This document shows positions 45,824 to 53,211 of a DNA stretch of 58,871 nucleotides, piece by piece. The notes under the pieces are model-generated. The model had not been told where the DNA came from. It saw only the letters and a program-made list of their open reading frames with translations, and ran no database searches. The DNA comes from Ruminococcus sp. UBA6407 (lineage in GTDB: Bacteria > Bacillota > Clostridia > Oscillospirales > Ruminococcaceae): contig DJPR01000026.1 in NCBI GenBank assembly GCA_002438605.1, positions 1-58,871 on the forward strand, given 5' to 3'. Position numbers and translations under genes: made by a program. Positions within the stretch are counted from its first letter, which is position 1. Each line of letters begins with the position of its first letter.

Positions 45824-47518
45824 TTACTTCTCCTTTGCTTTTATGAATTTGCCGTTATGGAGTGTTATTATTTTATTGCATACATTTAAAGCGGCTTTTC
45901 TGTGGGTAACTATAATTACTGTTTTATCGGTCATTTCCTTTAGGTTTTTAAGCACCCTTTCTTCTGTAAGTTCGTCAAGGGCAGACGTTGCTTCATCAAG
46001 AAGAAGAATAGGAGCGTCAGAATAAACCGCCCTTGCAATAGCAATACGCTGAATTTGTCCTTCTGAAAGTCCCGACCCCTTTTCTCCGATAACCGTATCA
46101 TACTTTTTGGGCAGATTTTCAATAAATTCGTCTGCACAGGCAATTTTGCAGGCTGAAATAAGTTTTTTCCTGTCAGGATTGTCACCCATAAAACAGACAG
46201 CCTTTTCAATTGTTCCCGACATCAGAAAGTTCCCTTGCGGAACATATGCAAACATTCTTCTGCTTTGTGAGTTTACAGGGAGCTTGTTTCCGTTCTTTTC
46301 AATAAAATTGATTTCACCCTTTTCAGCTCTGTAAACTGCTAGCAGAAGTTTCAGCATTGTGCTTTTTCCAATGCCGGATTGTCCCATTATTGCGGTAAAA
46401 TCACCCTTTGAAACGGATATTTCTGCATTTTCCAAAACAGGTTCATTTATTCTGTCATTGTTCGGATAAGAAAATGTTACTTTTTTCAGCTCAATAGAGT
46501 CAAGACGGCTGTAGAGCTCATCTGCTTCTGCCTGAGTCATGGCGTTCTGACCGCAGTTATCTTCGTCAAGGTTTTCAAGCTCACAAAGTCTTTCGGCTGA
46601 GGCAAGCATTGCATAATATTTCGGCAGATAGCTTGTAACATTGGCAAACGGCTGCTGAATTTGTCCGATAAGCTGTAAAACAGCAGTAAGAGTGCCATAT
46701 GAAATGCTACCATTCAAAATACCAGAACCGCACCATACAAGTCCGAAAAAATATCCGCCGTTCATAATAATTCCAAAGCCGATATTGCATATATTTGAAA
46801 AGAGATTTTTTTTCATTCTTGCGGACTTATGTTCTGCCATTTTAATATCCGCTGTTTTTTCAGACTCTTTTTCAGCTCCGAATGAACGTATAGCAATAAT
46901 ACTTCCTGCCGTTTCCTGTAAAAATGAACGCAGCTCACCGTCTGTTTCCTGAACTGTTTTATGGAGCTTTTTCATTATTTTTCTGAAAAGATATGTGACA
47001 AAAATCATGAGTATTCCTCCGATTATGAAAATCAGAGCAAAGGTTTTGTCAAGCATTATCAATACAATAAACGCACCTGCAAGCTTAACGAGCATAGCCG
47101 TAACGTTAGGCAGTATTGACACCATTCCGTCAGCAATAACATTTGTATCGCTTGTCATGCGATTTAGCAGTTCGCCCGTATGAAAAACTGAAAGTGAAGA
47201 ATAGTCACGAGTCAGAACAGTTTTATAAGTACGGCGTTTGAAGATATTTTCAAGGTCAGCTCTTGCTTTTTCGTCAAGACGGCGTAAAACGGCTCTTAAA
47301 GTCAGCTGTACTGCAATAATTATGCCAAGATAAATACATTGTATTTTAAAAAGATTTTTGTCATGGTCAGCGGCACTGTCGATGATTTTGCTCATAAAAA
47401 GTGCAAAGGCTATGGAAAGTATTGACAAAGCAGAGTTAATAAGCGTGAGAATGCCTATGTAAAGCTTTTCACTGCCTGAAACCATGAAAATCCAGCTTAA
47501 AGTACCTCTGTTTTTCAA
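45824..47518 (-). CDS. ABC exporter of the peptide operon
   Basis: The 564-residue half-transporter has six membrane helices (about residues 10-300) and an ATPase domain. Motifs are Walker A GQSGIGKST, Q-loop AYVPQGNF, signature LSEGQIQRIAIARA and LLLDEATSALDE. The domain order (membrane then ATPase) is that of exporters such as lasso LasD/McjD. No C39 peptidase domain precedes it, so leader removal would need the separate SipW-like enzyme encoded upstream. The start is TTG. It lies between the peptidase and nucleotidyltransferase genes. Confidence 0.88.
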   Translation of the reverse strand: MKNRGTLSWIFMVSGSEKLYIGILTLINSALSILSIAFALFMSKIIDSAADHDKNLFKIQCIYLGIIIAVQLTLRAVLRRLDEKARADLENIFKRRTYKTVLTRDYSSLSVFHTGELLNRMTSDTNVIADGMVSILPNVTAMLVKLAGAFIVLIMLDKTFALIFIIGGILMIFVTYLFRKIMKKLHKTVQETDGELRSFLQETAGSIIAIRSFGAEKESEKTADIKMAEHKSARMKKNLFSNICNIGFGIIMNGGYFFGLVWCGSGILNGSISYGTLTAVLQLIGQIQQPFANVTSYLPKYYAMLASAERLCELENLDEDNCGQNAMTQAEADELYSRLDSIELKKVTFSYPNNDRINEPVLENAEISVSKGDFTAIMGQSGIGKSTMLKLLLAVYRAEKGEINFIEKNGNKLPVNSQSRRMFAYVPQGNFLMSGTIEKAVCFMGDNPDRKKLISACKIACADEFIENLPKKYDTVIGEKGSGLSEGQIQRIAIARAVYSDAPILLLDEATSALDELTEERVLKNLKEMTDKTVIIVTHRKAALNVCNKIITLHNGKFIKAKEK

Positions 47519-47522
47519 AGCG

Positions 47523-47963
47523 TCACCCTTTTCTTTTCAGCTTTCGCTTTATTCTGGCAGGAGTTGATTTCAGCCATAGCAAAGCTGCTCTGACATAATA
47601 GAAATCGCACCAAATATGCACATAAAGCAAATATTTTCTGTCCTTTACCGAAATAAACTTCTTTCCCTTGTAATAACCTGAGACAACACCTATAATCCAT
47701 TCGTGAGGCACAGTTTCCCTTCGTATGCGATTATCCCCACATATAATATAGTCATTTTTCCTCACCTTTAAAATGCGGTGAAGCACATATTTTCCGTTCG
47801 GTCGGCGATAAAGCGGCAGGTCATATTTTTTCAGCAATCCGTCTGCCTTTTCAATTACAACGATATTTTGACGGTTTTGCAGCATAGGTTCCATGCTGTC
47901 ACCTATGGTGGTTTGCAGGATTTTGCCTGAACGTTCAAGCTCCTCCTCAATTTTACTATTCAT
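47523..47963 (-). CDS. SipW-like signal peptidase (S26, Ser-His type)
   Basis: The 146-residue protein has the nucleophile Ser in TIGDSMEPML. The family base appears as His in KYVLHRIL and the acidic residue in CGDNR, the ER or SipW type rather than the Ser-Lys type. It may be tethered by the C-terminal hydrophobic stretch (YLLYVHIWCDFYYVRAALLW). Family members cut leader or signal peptides, so it may process a peptide or lipoprotein of this operon. The ATG at 47963 overlaps pqqD by 8 bases (ATGAATAG). A start 5 codons upstream is possible. Confidence 0.75.
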   Translation of the reverse strand: MNSKIEEELERSGKILQTTIGDSMEPMLQNRQNIVVIEKADGLLKKYDLPLYRRPNGKYVLHRILKVRKNDYIICGDNRIRRETVPHEWIIGVVSGYYKGKKFISVKDRKYLLYVHIWCDFYYVRAALLWLKSTPARIKRKLKRKG

Positions 47964-48222
47964 CAAGTATACCGGCACTTCTTAATTTTTCAATAACATT
48001 ATGGACGTCACGTTCTGCAATTTCCTTTGAAACGTCATATTTTTCAAGCATAGCGTCTACTATCTGAGCTTCTGTTTTATCCGTTTCAAGCTGACGGAAA
48101 ATGAAATCTGCCGTTGCATTGTTTCTGATAAGTCCATTAAAGCTTTTGCTGGCTTCGCCTGTTGCAACCGCAACAAATTCTCCGTTTGCTTCTTCGGTAA
48201 TCATTCCTTTTTTCAGTTTCAT
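47956..48222 (-). CDS. PqqD family peptide-binding protein
   Basis: The 88-residue protein has the winged-helix PqqD (RRE) pattern KLKKGMITEEANGEFVAVAT, GEASKSFNGLIRNN and VHNVIEKLRSAGILDE. PqqD-type proteins bind the leader of a peptide and bring it to the modifying enzyme, and occur as the B1 protein in lasso peptide systems. It lies between the kinase and the peptidase genes, with GAAAGGA before the ATG. No cyclase or radical-SAM partner is encoded nearby. Confidence 0.85.
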   Translation of the reverse strand: MKLKKGMITEEANGEFVAVATGEASKSFNGLIRNNATADFIFRQLETDKTEAQIVDAMLEKYDVSKEIAERDVHNVIEKLRSAGILDE

Positions 48223-48243
48223 ATGATTTTTCCTTTCATAAAC

Positions 48244-48945
48244 TTATTTTGCAGTAAATATTGCATTATAGGCAGTTTCCGCCGCATCATGTGAAATATT
48301 GCAGCCCAGTTTATAAATAGTGACATTTTTTATAAAGCCGTTTATCATGGAAAGGACTTTCCTCATCTTGTCGGCATCATTCGGACGGTATGTCTGATTT
48401 AATATAGTCGGATAAGCGTCAAAAAAGCTTATCGGTTTTATAGAATTAACCTCAGACTGCTCCAGAATAACAACAGCTTTTATTTTAGCGGATGTGTTTG
48501 TTTCTATACCATGCTTTCCGCACCATGGAGTACCGTAAATCACAGCCTCACTGTCATTTATTTTTATAAGCGGTTTGTCATCATTTATAACAGTAACTCT
48601 TTGCCCAAAACATTCCTGCCACATTCTTGTGTGTGTAGACTTGCCTGTACCGCTTGGAGCTGTAAAAAGTATGGCAGAATTATTGATCATAATTGCAGAA
48701 CAGTGAAAAAGGATAATGTTATCTTCAACAAGTTTTTCACAAATTTTTCGGTAAACTGCAAGCGTTTCGAGATAGTCGTTTTTGAAATTGAGATTTTCGG
48801 TATTTTCAGCTTTTATTTCAGTATCGGTAACTGAAATAATCTCATTGCTGCTTTCGCTTGTTATGTAGTTGCTGCACATTTTCCTTATAAAATCGTATTT
48901 ATTGTTTATGCAAAACACATGGTCTGCAATTTTCAGGTTAAACAT
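48244..48945 (-). CDS. HPr-kinase-like ATPase of the peptide operon
   Basis: The 233-residue protein has Walker A TAPSGTGKST (about residues 95-104), the NDDKP loop and GTPWCGKHG, features of the HprK-like kinases linked to peptide gene clusters. In lasso peptide clusters (for example paeninodin) such kinases phosphorylate a Ser of the precursor. It is shorter than HPr kinase and lacks its N-terminal domain. The likely substrate is a Ser-rich protein or peptide, and the Ser-rich lipoprotein gene lies 10 bases upstream. Substrate is inferred. The ATG follows CGAGG. Confidence 0.8.
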   Translation of the reverse strand: MFNLKIADHVFCINNKYDFIRKMCSNYITSESSNEIISVTDTEIKAENTENLNFKNDYLETLAVYRKICEKLVEDNIILFHCSAIMINNSAILFTAPSGTGKSTHTRMWQECFGQRVTVINDDKPLIKINDSEAVIYGTPWCGKHGIETNTSAKIKAVVILEQSEVNSIKPISFFDAYPTILNQTYRPNDADKMRKVLSMINGFIKNVTIYKLGCNISHDAAETAYNAIFTAK

Positions 48946-48955
48946 TTATACCTCG

Positions 48956-49360
48956 CTATTCAAATGGAACTATAGGCAGCTCAATGACTTCCGAATTATT
49001 TGATTCAGTTGAAAAATCAGTTGATGTCTCATTTGAAACGGAGCTTTCCTGCTTATCAGATTGAATTTCAGTATCATGTTCAATAGTTTCATTTGATGAT
49101 TCGTCTATCTGGGATTCAACTATTTCATTGGAATTTTCTGTTTTGGACTGCTTTTCCGCAGTTTCAGTACTCTTATTATTGCTCTTTTTTTCATCAGATT
49201 GTGTATCGGAAACTGCTTGACTTGCTGTTTCGGCAGAGTTTGAAACAGAGCTGTTTTCAGTTCCTTTTGATGTTTTATTTTTATCATCGTCACAGCCGCA
49301 CATTGTAAAAAGCATAGCTGCAAGCAATGAAGATGATATCAGATGTTTAATTTTTTCCAT
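48956..49360 (-). CDS. Ser-rich lipoprotein, first gene of the peptide operon
   Basis: The 134-residue protein has a signal peptide ending MLFTMCGC (lipidated Cys near residue 21 or 23), then a low-complexity stretch very rich in Ser, Glu, Asn, Thr and Lys (about residues 25-125), and ends in IELPIVPFE. It has no other domain. It is probably attached to the outer membrane face, and its sequence looks disordered. Because it opens an operon with a kinase and a PqqD protein, it may be the substrate that is modified, or just a spacer-type anchor. The ATG follows GGAGG by 7 bases. Confidence 0.72.
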   Translation of the reverse strand: MEKIKHLISSSLLAAMLFTMCGCDDDKNKTSKGTENSSVSNSAETASQAVSDTQSDEKKSNNKSTETAEKQSKTENSNEIVESQIDESSNETIEHDTEIQSDKQESSVSNETSTDFSTESNNSEVIELPIVPFE

Positions 49361-49405
49361 AGAGTACCTCCATTAGAAGTGAACGGTTCTGATTTATTGA
49401 CTTTT

Positions 49406-49434
49406 ATTGTATCATAGTTTATTTAAAAAGTAAA
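49406..49434 (-). promoter_or_regulatory. Promoter of the peptide operon
   Basis: On the minus strand TTTACT (49434-49429), 17-bp spacer, TACAAT (49411-49406), about 45 bases before the lipoprotein start. It gives the six-gene operon its own start separate from the phosphopantetheinyl transferase. Confidence 0.6.
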
Positions 49435-49460
49435 GGTGTTGCCTGAATAAGATGTTGTTT

Positions 49461-49997
49461 TTATTGAGTGACGTTATTTGCAGTTGTTATTCTGCAAAGA
49501 GAAACAACATATTTTTCTCCGAGTATGTATTGATTAAACACACAATTGTTAAAGGGTGAAATGATTTTTCCATTAGAAAAGTCAAATTCAACGGATTTAA
49601 GCGGATATGATATGCCTATACCTATTGCCTTGACGTAGCTTTCCTTTAATGTCCAAAGACGAAAAAATGTCAGATTTTTATTTTCGGATTTTTCAATGAG
49701 AGCCTGCTCGGAACAGGAAAATGCTCTTTTTACAACATTCGGACGATATTCTCTTATTGGCTCAACGTCAATTCCTGCTTCAAATTTTCCGACATAACAT
49801 GCGGTTATTCCGTTTGAATGGCTGATGTTATAATGAATGTCCGGATATTCTTTAAGGTATGGCTTTCCGTATTTTCCTTTTTCAATAACAGCATTCTTAT
49901 AATCTATGCCAAGATTAAGTAAATTTTTTCTTAAAATCTCATGTGCATAATTATGCTGCTGTGAATTTTCCAGCTTTTTTAATGATATTTCCAGCAT
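49461..49997 (-). CDS. 4'-phosphopantetheinyl transferase, Sfp type
   Basis: The 178-residue protein has GKPYL, HYNISHSNG, GIDVEPIR and WTLKESYVKAIG, the conserved sites of Sfp-type enzymes. These attach phosphopantetheine from CoA to carrier proteins of polyketide, peptide or fatty acid synthesis. It is shorter than Sfp (224 residues). No carrier protein or synthetase is seen in the window, so its target is elsewhere. It could serve the peptide operon just downstream, but it has its own promoter and sits 100 bases from the lipoprotein gene. Confidence 0.85.
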   Translation of the reverse strand: MLEISLKKLENSQQHNYAHEILRKNLLNLGIDYKNAVIEKGKYGKPYLKEYPDIHYNISHSNGITACYVGKFEAGIDVEPIREYRPNVVKRAFSCSEQALIEKSENKNLTFFRLWTLKESYVKAIGIGISYPLKSVEFDFSNGKIISPFNNCVFNQYILGEKYVVSLCRITTANNVTQ

Positions 49998-50022
49998 TTT
50001 TACCTCTCATAATTTATTTTAA

Positions 50023-50068
50023 GGCAATACCGCACAAAGAAAGTCAAAAGATTTTGTATGGTATTGCT
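50023..50068. repeat. 46-bp dispersed palindrome with compensating changes
   Basis: GGCAATACCGCACAAAG pairs with TTTTGTATGGTATTGC. Compared with the GGCAACACC copies, C-to-T in the left arm is matched by a change in the right arm. It lies in the 5' untranslated region of the phosphopantetheinyl transferase gene. Confidence 0.85.
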
Positions 50069-50074
50069 ATAATC

Positions 50075-50083
50075 ATTATAGCA
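50075..50083 (-). promoter_or_regulatory. Extended -10 promoter for the phosphopantetheinyl transferase gene
   Basis: On the minus strand TGC-TATAAT (TGnTATAAT). The -35 at 17 bp is TTTAAT, a weak match. The palindrome at 50023-50068 would be in its transcript. Confidence 0.6.
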
Positions 50084-50138
50084 TAAGGTTACTCATAATT
50101 AAAGTATGGATTGATGTATTAATCTGATATTTGTTATT

Positions 50139-50170
50139 ATTGACATAAATTTTAATGATAGTTTGTCAAT
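50139..50170. repeat. Inverted repeat upstream of the lipoprotein-deoD promoter
   Basis: ATTGACA and TGTCAAT are perfect inverted arms, 18 bases apart, just before the promoter at 50179. It could be an operator or simply part of an AT-rich divergent region. Confidence 0.35.
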
Positions 50171-50178
50171 AATTTACA

Positions 50179-50207
50179 TAGACACTTTATAAATTTAATG
50201 ATATAAT
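50179..50207 (+). promoter_or_regulatory. Promoter for the lipoprotein-deoD pair
   Basis: TAGACA (50179-50184), 17-bp spacer, TATAAT (50202-50207), with TG one base before the -10. Confidence 0.65.
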
Positions 50208-50303
50208 TAAAACACCGAACAATTACCTTTAGAGATAGTGTACGGTACTGTCTTATGCGGTAATGTAACATGTTGTTTTTATTTGCTTTTTTCGGAGGAA
50301 AAA

Positions 50304-51083
50304 ATGAATTATAAAAAATTGCTTGTCGGTGCAATGGCTTTTTCACTTATTGCTGTTTCCGCAGGCTGTGAAGATAATAAGAAAAGTAACGGAAACAGTG
50401 AGAGTTTTCTTTCAGAAGACAATAATCCGAAGCTTTCATATGAACAAAATGAAAAAATGACAGATTCTGAAGCTGTGCCTGATCCTCCTGTTCCTGCTGA
50501 AGCGACAGATACGAATACTGTTTCATTTGATGATGAGGATTTTTCTTTTGCGTCAGTAATAACTGATGATGAAACGTCAGCAAGGGGCGAACTTTCAATT
50601 GCCGAATTTCAGGGCAATAAAATGCTCAAGTATACTGATTTGGGCGAAACCTTTGAGAACGGTCTTGTTCAAAAGATAAGAATAGATATAAAAGATCTTC
50701 TTAGTCCTGAAAATATTGAAAAAGTGCATCGTATTGAATTTGACGTTTATGCTGATGCTGTATCGGATAAGCTTGAAACGGAGGACGGTTCATTTGTCAA
50801 AGCTCCGGGTTGGATAGGCGGGGGCGGCGGCACTGTCGTAGCCGATGAAAAAACATGGTATAATTTTGGCGAATTCGGCGGAGAAGAATATTTTTATGAA
50901 ATGTCAGGGCCATGCCATGTCGTATTCAAATTTCTGCTTGCTGCAAGCGGAAAGAAGTGGTCTGCCGAAATGTCCGAACCTAATTTTCTGATTATGAGAT
51001 GGGGCTTGCAGAATGATTCAAATTTATATATAGATAATATTACTTTTTATGATTCGGAAGGCAATTCACTGCCGTTACTCTAG
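50304..51083 (+). CDS. Lipoprotein with a beta-sandwich-like C-terminal domain
   Basis: The 259-residue lipoprotein has a lipobox AVSAGC near residue 21, a Ser/Asn/Pro-rich linker (about 25-75), and a C-terminal domain (about 80-259). The domain opens with SFASVITDDETSARGELS, has a Gly-rich turn IGGGGGTVVADEKTW and ends LYIDNITFYDSEGNS. Strand spacing and the closing IDNITFYD are like a carbohydrate-binding beta-sandwich (I recall DUF5620 of Ruminococcus as similar), but this is weak. The ATG at 50304 follows GGAGG. It is 12 bases upstream of deoD. Confidence 0.65.
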   Translation: MNYKKLLVGAMAFSLIAVSAGCEDNKKSNGNSESFLSEDNNPKLSYEQNEKMTDSEAVPDPPVPAEATDTNTVSFDDEDFSFASVITDDETSARGELSIAEFQGNKMLKYTDLGETFENGLVQKIRIDIKDLLSPENIEKVHRIEFDVYADAVSDKLETEDGSFVKAPGWIGGGGGTVVADEKTWYNFGEFGGEEYFYEMSGPCHVVFKFLLAASGKKWSAEMSEPNFLIMRWGLQNDSNLYIDNITFYDSEGNSLPLL

Positions 51084-51095
51084 GAGGTTTTTAGT

Positions 51096-51803
51096 ATGTC
51101 AACACCACATAACAGTGCAGAAAAAGGTCAGATAGCAAAAACGGTTCTTATGCCGGGTGACCCTTTAAGAGCAAAGTATATTGCAGAAAATTATCTGGAA
51201 AATGCAGTTTGCTATAATGAGGTCAGAGGTATGCTTGGCTTTACAGGTAAATATAAGGGTAAGGAAATATCAGTTCAGGGAAGCGGCATGGGTATGCCGT
51301 CAATTGCGATTTATTCCTACGAGCTTTATAATCATTATGATGTTGATAATATCATAAGAGTCGGAACAGCCGGTGCAATTGCTGATAATATCAATTTGCG
51401 TGATATAATTATAAGTCAAAGTGCAAGTACAAATTCAAATTATGCGGCTCAGTATAATTTACCCGGAACTTATGCACCTACGGCATCATACAAGCTTTTA
51501 AGTGAGGCTGTTAAGGCTGCGGAGGCTAAGAAATGTGTGTATCACGTAGGAAATATATTGTCAAGCGATACTTTTTATGATGACGGTAGCAGTTTGTCCC
51601 AATGGGCAAAAATGGGAGTTCTTGCTGTTGAAATGGAATCTGCTGCACTTTATATGAATGCTGCAAGGGCAGGGAAAAACGCTCTTTGTATCCTGACTGT
51701 TTCGGACTGTCCTTTTAAGAATCTTGAAACTACTGCTCAGGAACGTCAGACATCGTTTAAGGATATGATGGAAATTGCACTTGAAACAGCAGTAAACTTG
51801 TAA
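51096..51803 (+). CDS. deoD: Purine nucleoside phosphorylase
   Basis: The 235-residue protein is a DeoD-type hexameric phosphorylase. It has MPGDPLRAKYIAE, GMGMPSIAIYSYEL, VGTAGAI and the C-terminal VEMESAALYMNA with catalytic Glu, then TVSDCPF. It splits purine nucleosides with phosphate for salvage. The ATG is preceded by TAGGAGG. The upstream lipoprotein shares its promoter. Confidence 0.95.
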   Translation: MSTPHNSAEKGQIAKTVLMPGDPLRAKYIAENYLENAVCYNEVRGMLGFTGKYKGKEISVQGSGMGMPSIAIYSYELYNHYDVDNIIRVGTAGAIADNINLRDIIISQSASTNSNYAAQYNLPGTYAPTASYKLLSEAVKAAEAKKCVYHVGNILSSDTFYDDGSSLSQWAKMGVLAVEMESAALYMNAARAGKNALCILTVSDCPFKNLETTAQERQTSFKDMMEIALETAVNL

Positions 51804-51811
51804 AATATCAG

Positions 51812-51857
51812 GGCAACAACGTACAAAGTCCTTTGACGTGCTTTGTGCGGTGTTGCC
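51812..51857. repeat. 46-bp dispersed palindrome between convergent genes
   Basis: It begins GGCAACAACGTACAAAG, has a TCCTTTGACGTG centre and ends CTTTGTGCGGTGTTGCC. It starts 9 bases after the deoD stop codon and would make a good transcript-end hairpin. Confidence 0.9.
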
Positions 51858-51920
51858 TTAAAACATAAAAGCAGCCAAGCGTTTTTAATACTGGACTGCT
51901 ATGTAAATATTCGGTTGTGA

Positions 51921-52337
51921 TTATATATTGAAATCTTCTGTCTTTAAATCGCAATAATATCTTCCGCTAAAAGCTGTGAATTTAAGAACACAATAATCAG
52001 GGTCAGTTACACCTTTTTTATAAAACATTGTATCGCCCCGTCTCCATATCATATCTTTGCTTTTCTGGTCAGTTAATATCTCCATCTTTCCAACGAGCAT
52101 AATTCCCACATATTTTAATAAGCCCTTATGATAAAAGTATATGCTTGCATTTGAATTTTTAACGAACTGATTAACTCTTAATGATGAGGTATTGGTAGAG
52201 AAATAGAATTCTTTCAATTCATTACGTTTCCGTGGCTTCAACATTGCTTTCATATTCGGATAGTTATTATCATCTATTGAGCAAATAAAACTCACTTTCT
52301 GCTTATCAATGAACTTTTCCAGTTTCTTAAAATCCAT
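51921..52337 (-). CDS. Pyridoxamine 5'-phosphate oxidase-like flavin protein
   Basis: The 138-residue protein is a single split-barrel flavin-binding domain: KVSFICSIDDNNYPNMKAM, then FYFSTNTSSLRVNQFVKNSNASIYFY and KYVGIMLVGKMEIL. These match small PNPOx-like proteins of Firmicutes, usually of unknown substrate. The ATG at 52337 is preferred, being 7 bases from GAGG, over an ATG two codons earlier that would be almost on top of it. Confidence 0.82.
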   Translation of the reverse strand: MDFKKLEKFIDKQKVSFICSIDDNNYPNMKAMLKPRKRNELKEFYFSTNTSSLRVNQFVKNSNASIYFYHKGLLKYVGIMLVGKMEILTDQKSKDMIWRRGDTMFYKKGVTDPDYCVLKFTAFSGRYYCDLKTEDFNI

Positions 52338-52479
52338 AATCATACCTCAACTCAAGTGATTTTTGTTTAATTATAACACAAATTTCATTAAAAGTAAAGG
52401 ACGGAAACTAAAACCCGTCCTATACATAACGTAGTTAACCTCAAATTGTTTGTTGCTTTTTCAACTCTGCAATACGCCA

Positions 52480-52968
52480 TCAGAATTCAATCTCCAGTAC
52501 GAGAATATCGTTCTCTCCGATTTCTCCAAATTTTTCTTCAAAAAAGGTATTGACAAATTCGTCAAGATGTGCTTCATACATTGCCGCTTCGATTTCGTCG
52601 GCAATTTTGCCCATTTCCTCGACCTCGGCACGGAGCTTGTCATACTCACGCTTTGTCTTAATGAATTCAGCCGTGCTTGCACCCTTAATAGTACGAGGAT
52701 AGACGAATGTTCTGTACTTTGAAGCGTCAAGTTCCGCTTTCAGATTTGCAACCTTGTTCCTGAGTTCTGCACTGAAGAAAAAAATCTTGAAAAAGGTCTT
52801 GACATTTTCCTCGGTTTGTGCTTCTGGACTTTCCGAAAAATATTTCAGAAAAGACTTGACATCTGACAGCTTTTGTGATATGAACCCCTCGAAAAAATTT
52901 TCAGATAAGGGGTTGACAAATCTGCTGTTCTGTGGTATGGGACTTCCGTTGACCTTACTGTTCTTCAT
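52480..52968 (-). CDS. Orphan hypothetical protein
   Basis: The 162-residue protein is not recognised. It is charged, mostly helical, with a central coiled coil (REYDKLRAEVEEMGKIADEIE), no signal peptide and no membrane helix. The ATG follows AAAGGCGG. It lies alone between a flavin-protein gene and the ppdK terminator. Codons here are richer in TTC and GCG/GTC than in neighbours, a possible sign of transfer, but this is a by-eye impression. Confidence 0.6.
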   Translation of the reverse strand: MKNSKVNGSPIPQNSRFVNPLSENFFEGFISQKLSDVKSFLKYFSESPEAQTEENVKTFFKIFFFSAELRNKVANLKAELDASKYRTFVYPRTIKGASTAEFIKTKREYDKLRAEVEEMGKIADEIEAAMYEAHLDEFVNTFFEEKFGEIGENDILVLEIEF

Positions 52969-53027
52969 AGTAATTCCGCCTTTCTTAATGTTGGTTTGAA
53001 CTTATCATATATTCAGGGAATAGAAAA

Positions 53028-53075
53028 ACCCCGTATCTAACGGATTTAACCGTCGGATACGGGGTAATCTTTTTA
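53028..53075. terminator. Bidirectional terminator, ppdK on the minus strand
   Basis: ACCCCGTATC pairs with GATACGGGGT, with an inner ACGG/CCGT stem. On the minus strand TTTTTCT follows, so it ends ppdK. On the plus strand there is TTTTTA after 4 bases. Confidence 0.85.
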
Positions 53076-53168
53076 TTTGCCAAGTTCAAGACTCATCACG
53101 AGAGTTATATCTTCCCACTGATTTTGCCTTAAATACTTGCCGTTTGCCTGTCTGTAGGCTCTCGCCAT
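53073..53168 (-). pseudogene. Short ORF, probable gene remnant after ppdK
   Basis: A 31-codon frame (MARAYRQANGKYLRQNQWED... LELGK) ends inside the terminator region. The frame stays open upstream for another 15 codons into the ppdK end without a start. No SD precedes the ATG. It is likely the tail of a lost gene. A real small protein cannot be excluded. Confidence 0.35.
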
Positions 53169-53211
53169 TTCATAGGTTATCGGAAAATCCCATTGTATAG
53201 CGATTTTCTGA

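Noticed and set aside
44706..49360. Complete lasso peptide cluster
   Set aside because: Kinase, PqqD, exporter and nucleotidyltransferase fit, but no asparagine-synthetase-like cyclase, transglutaminase-like peptidase or lasso precursor was found.
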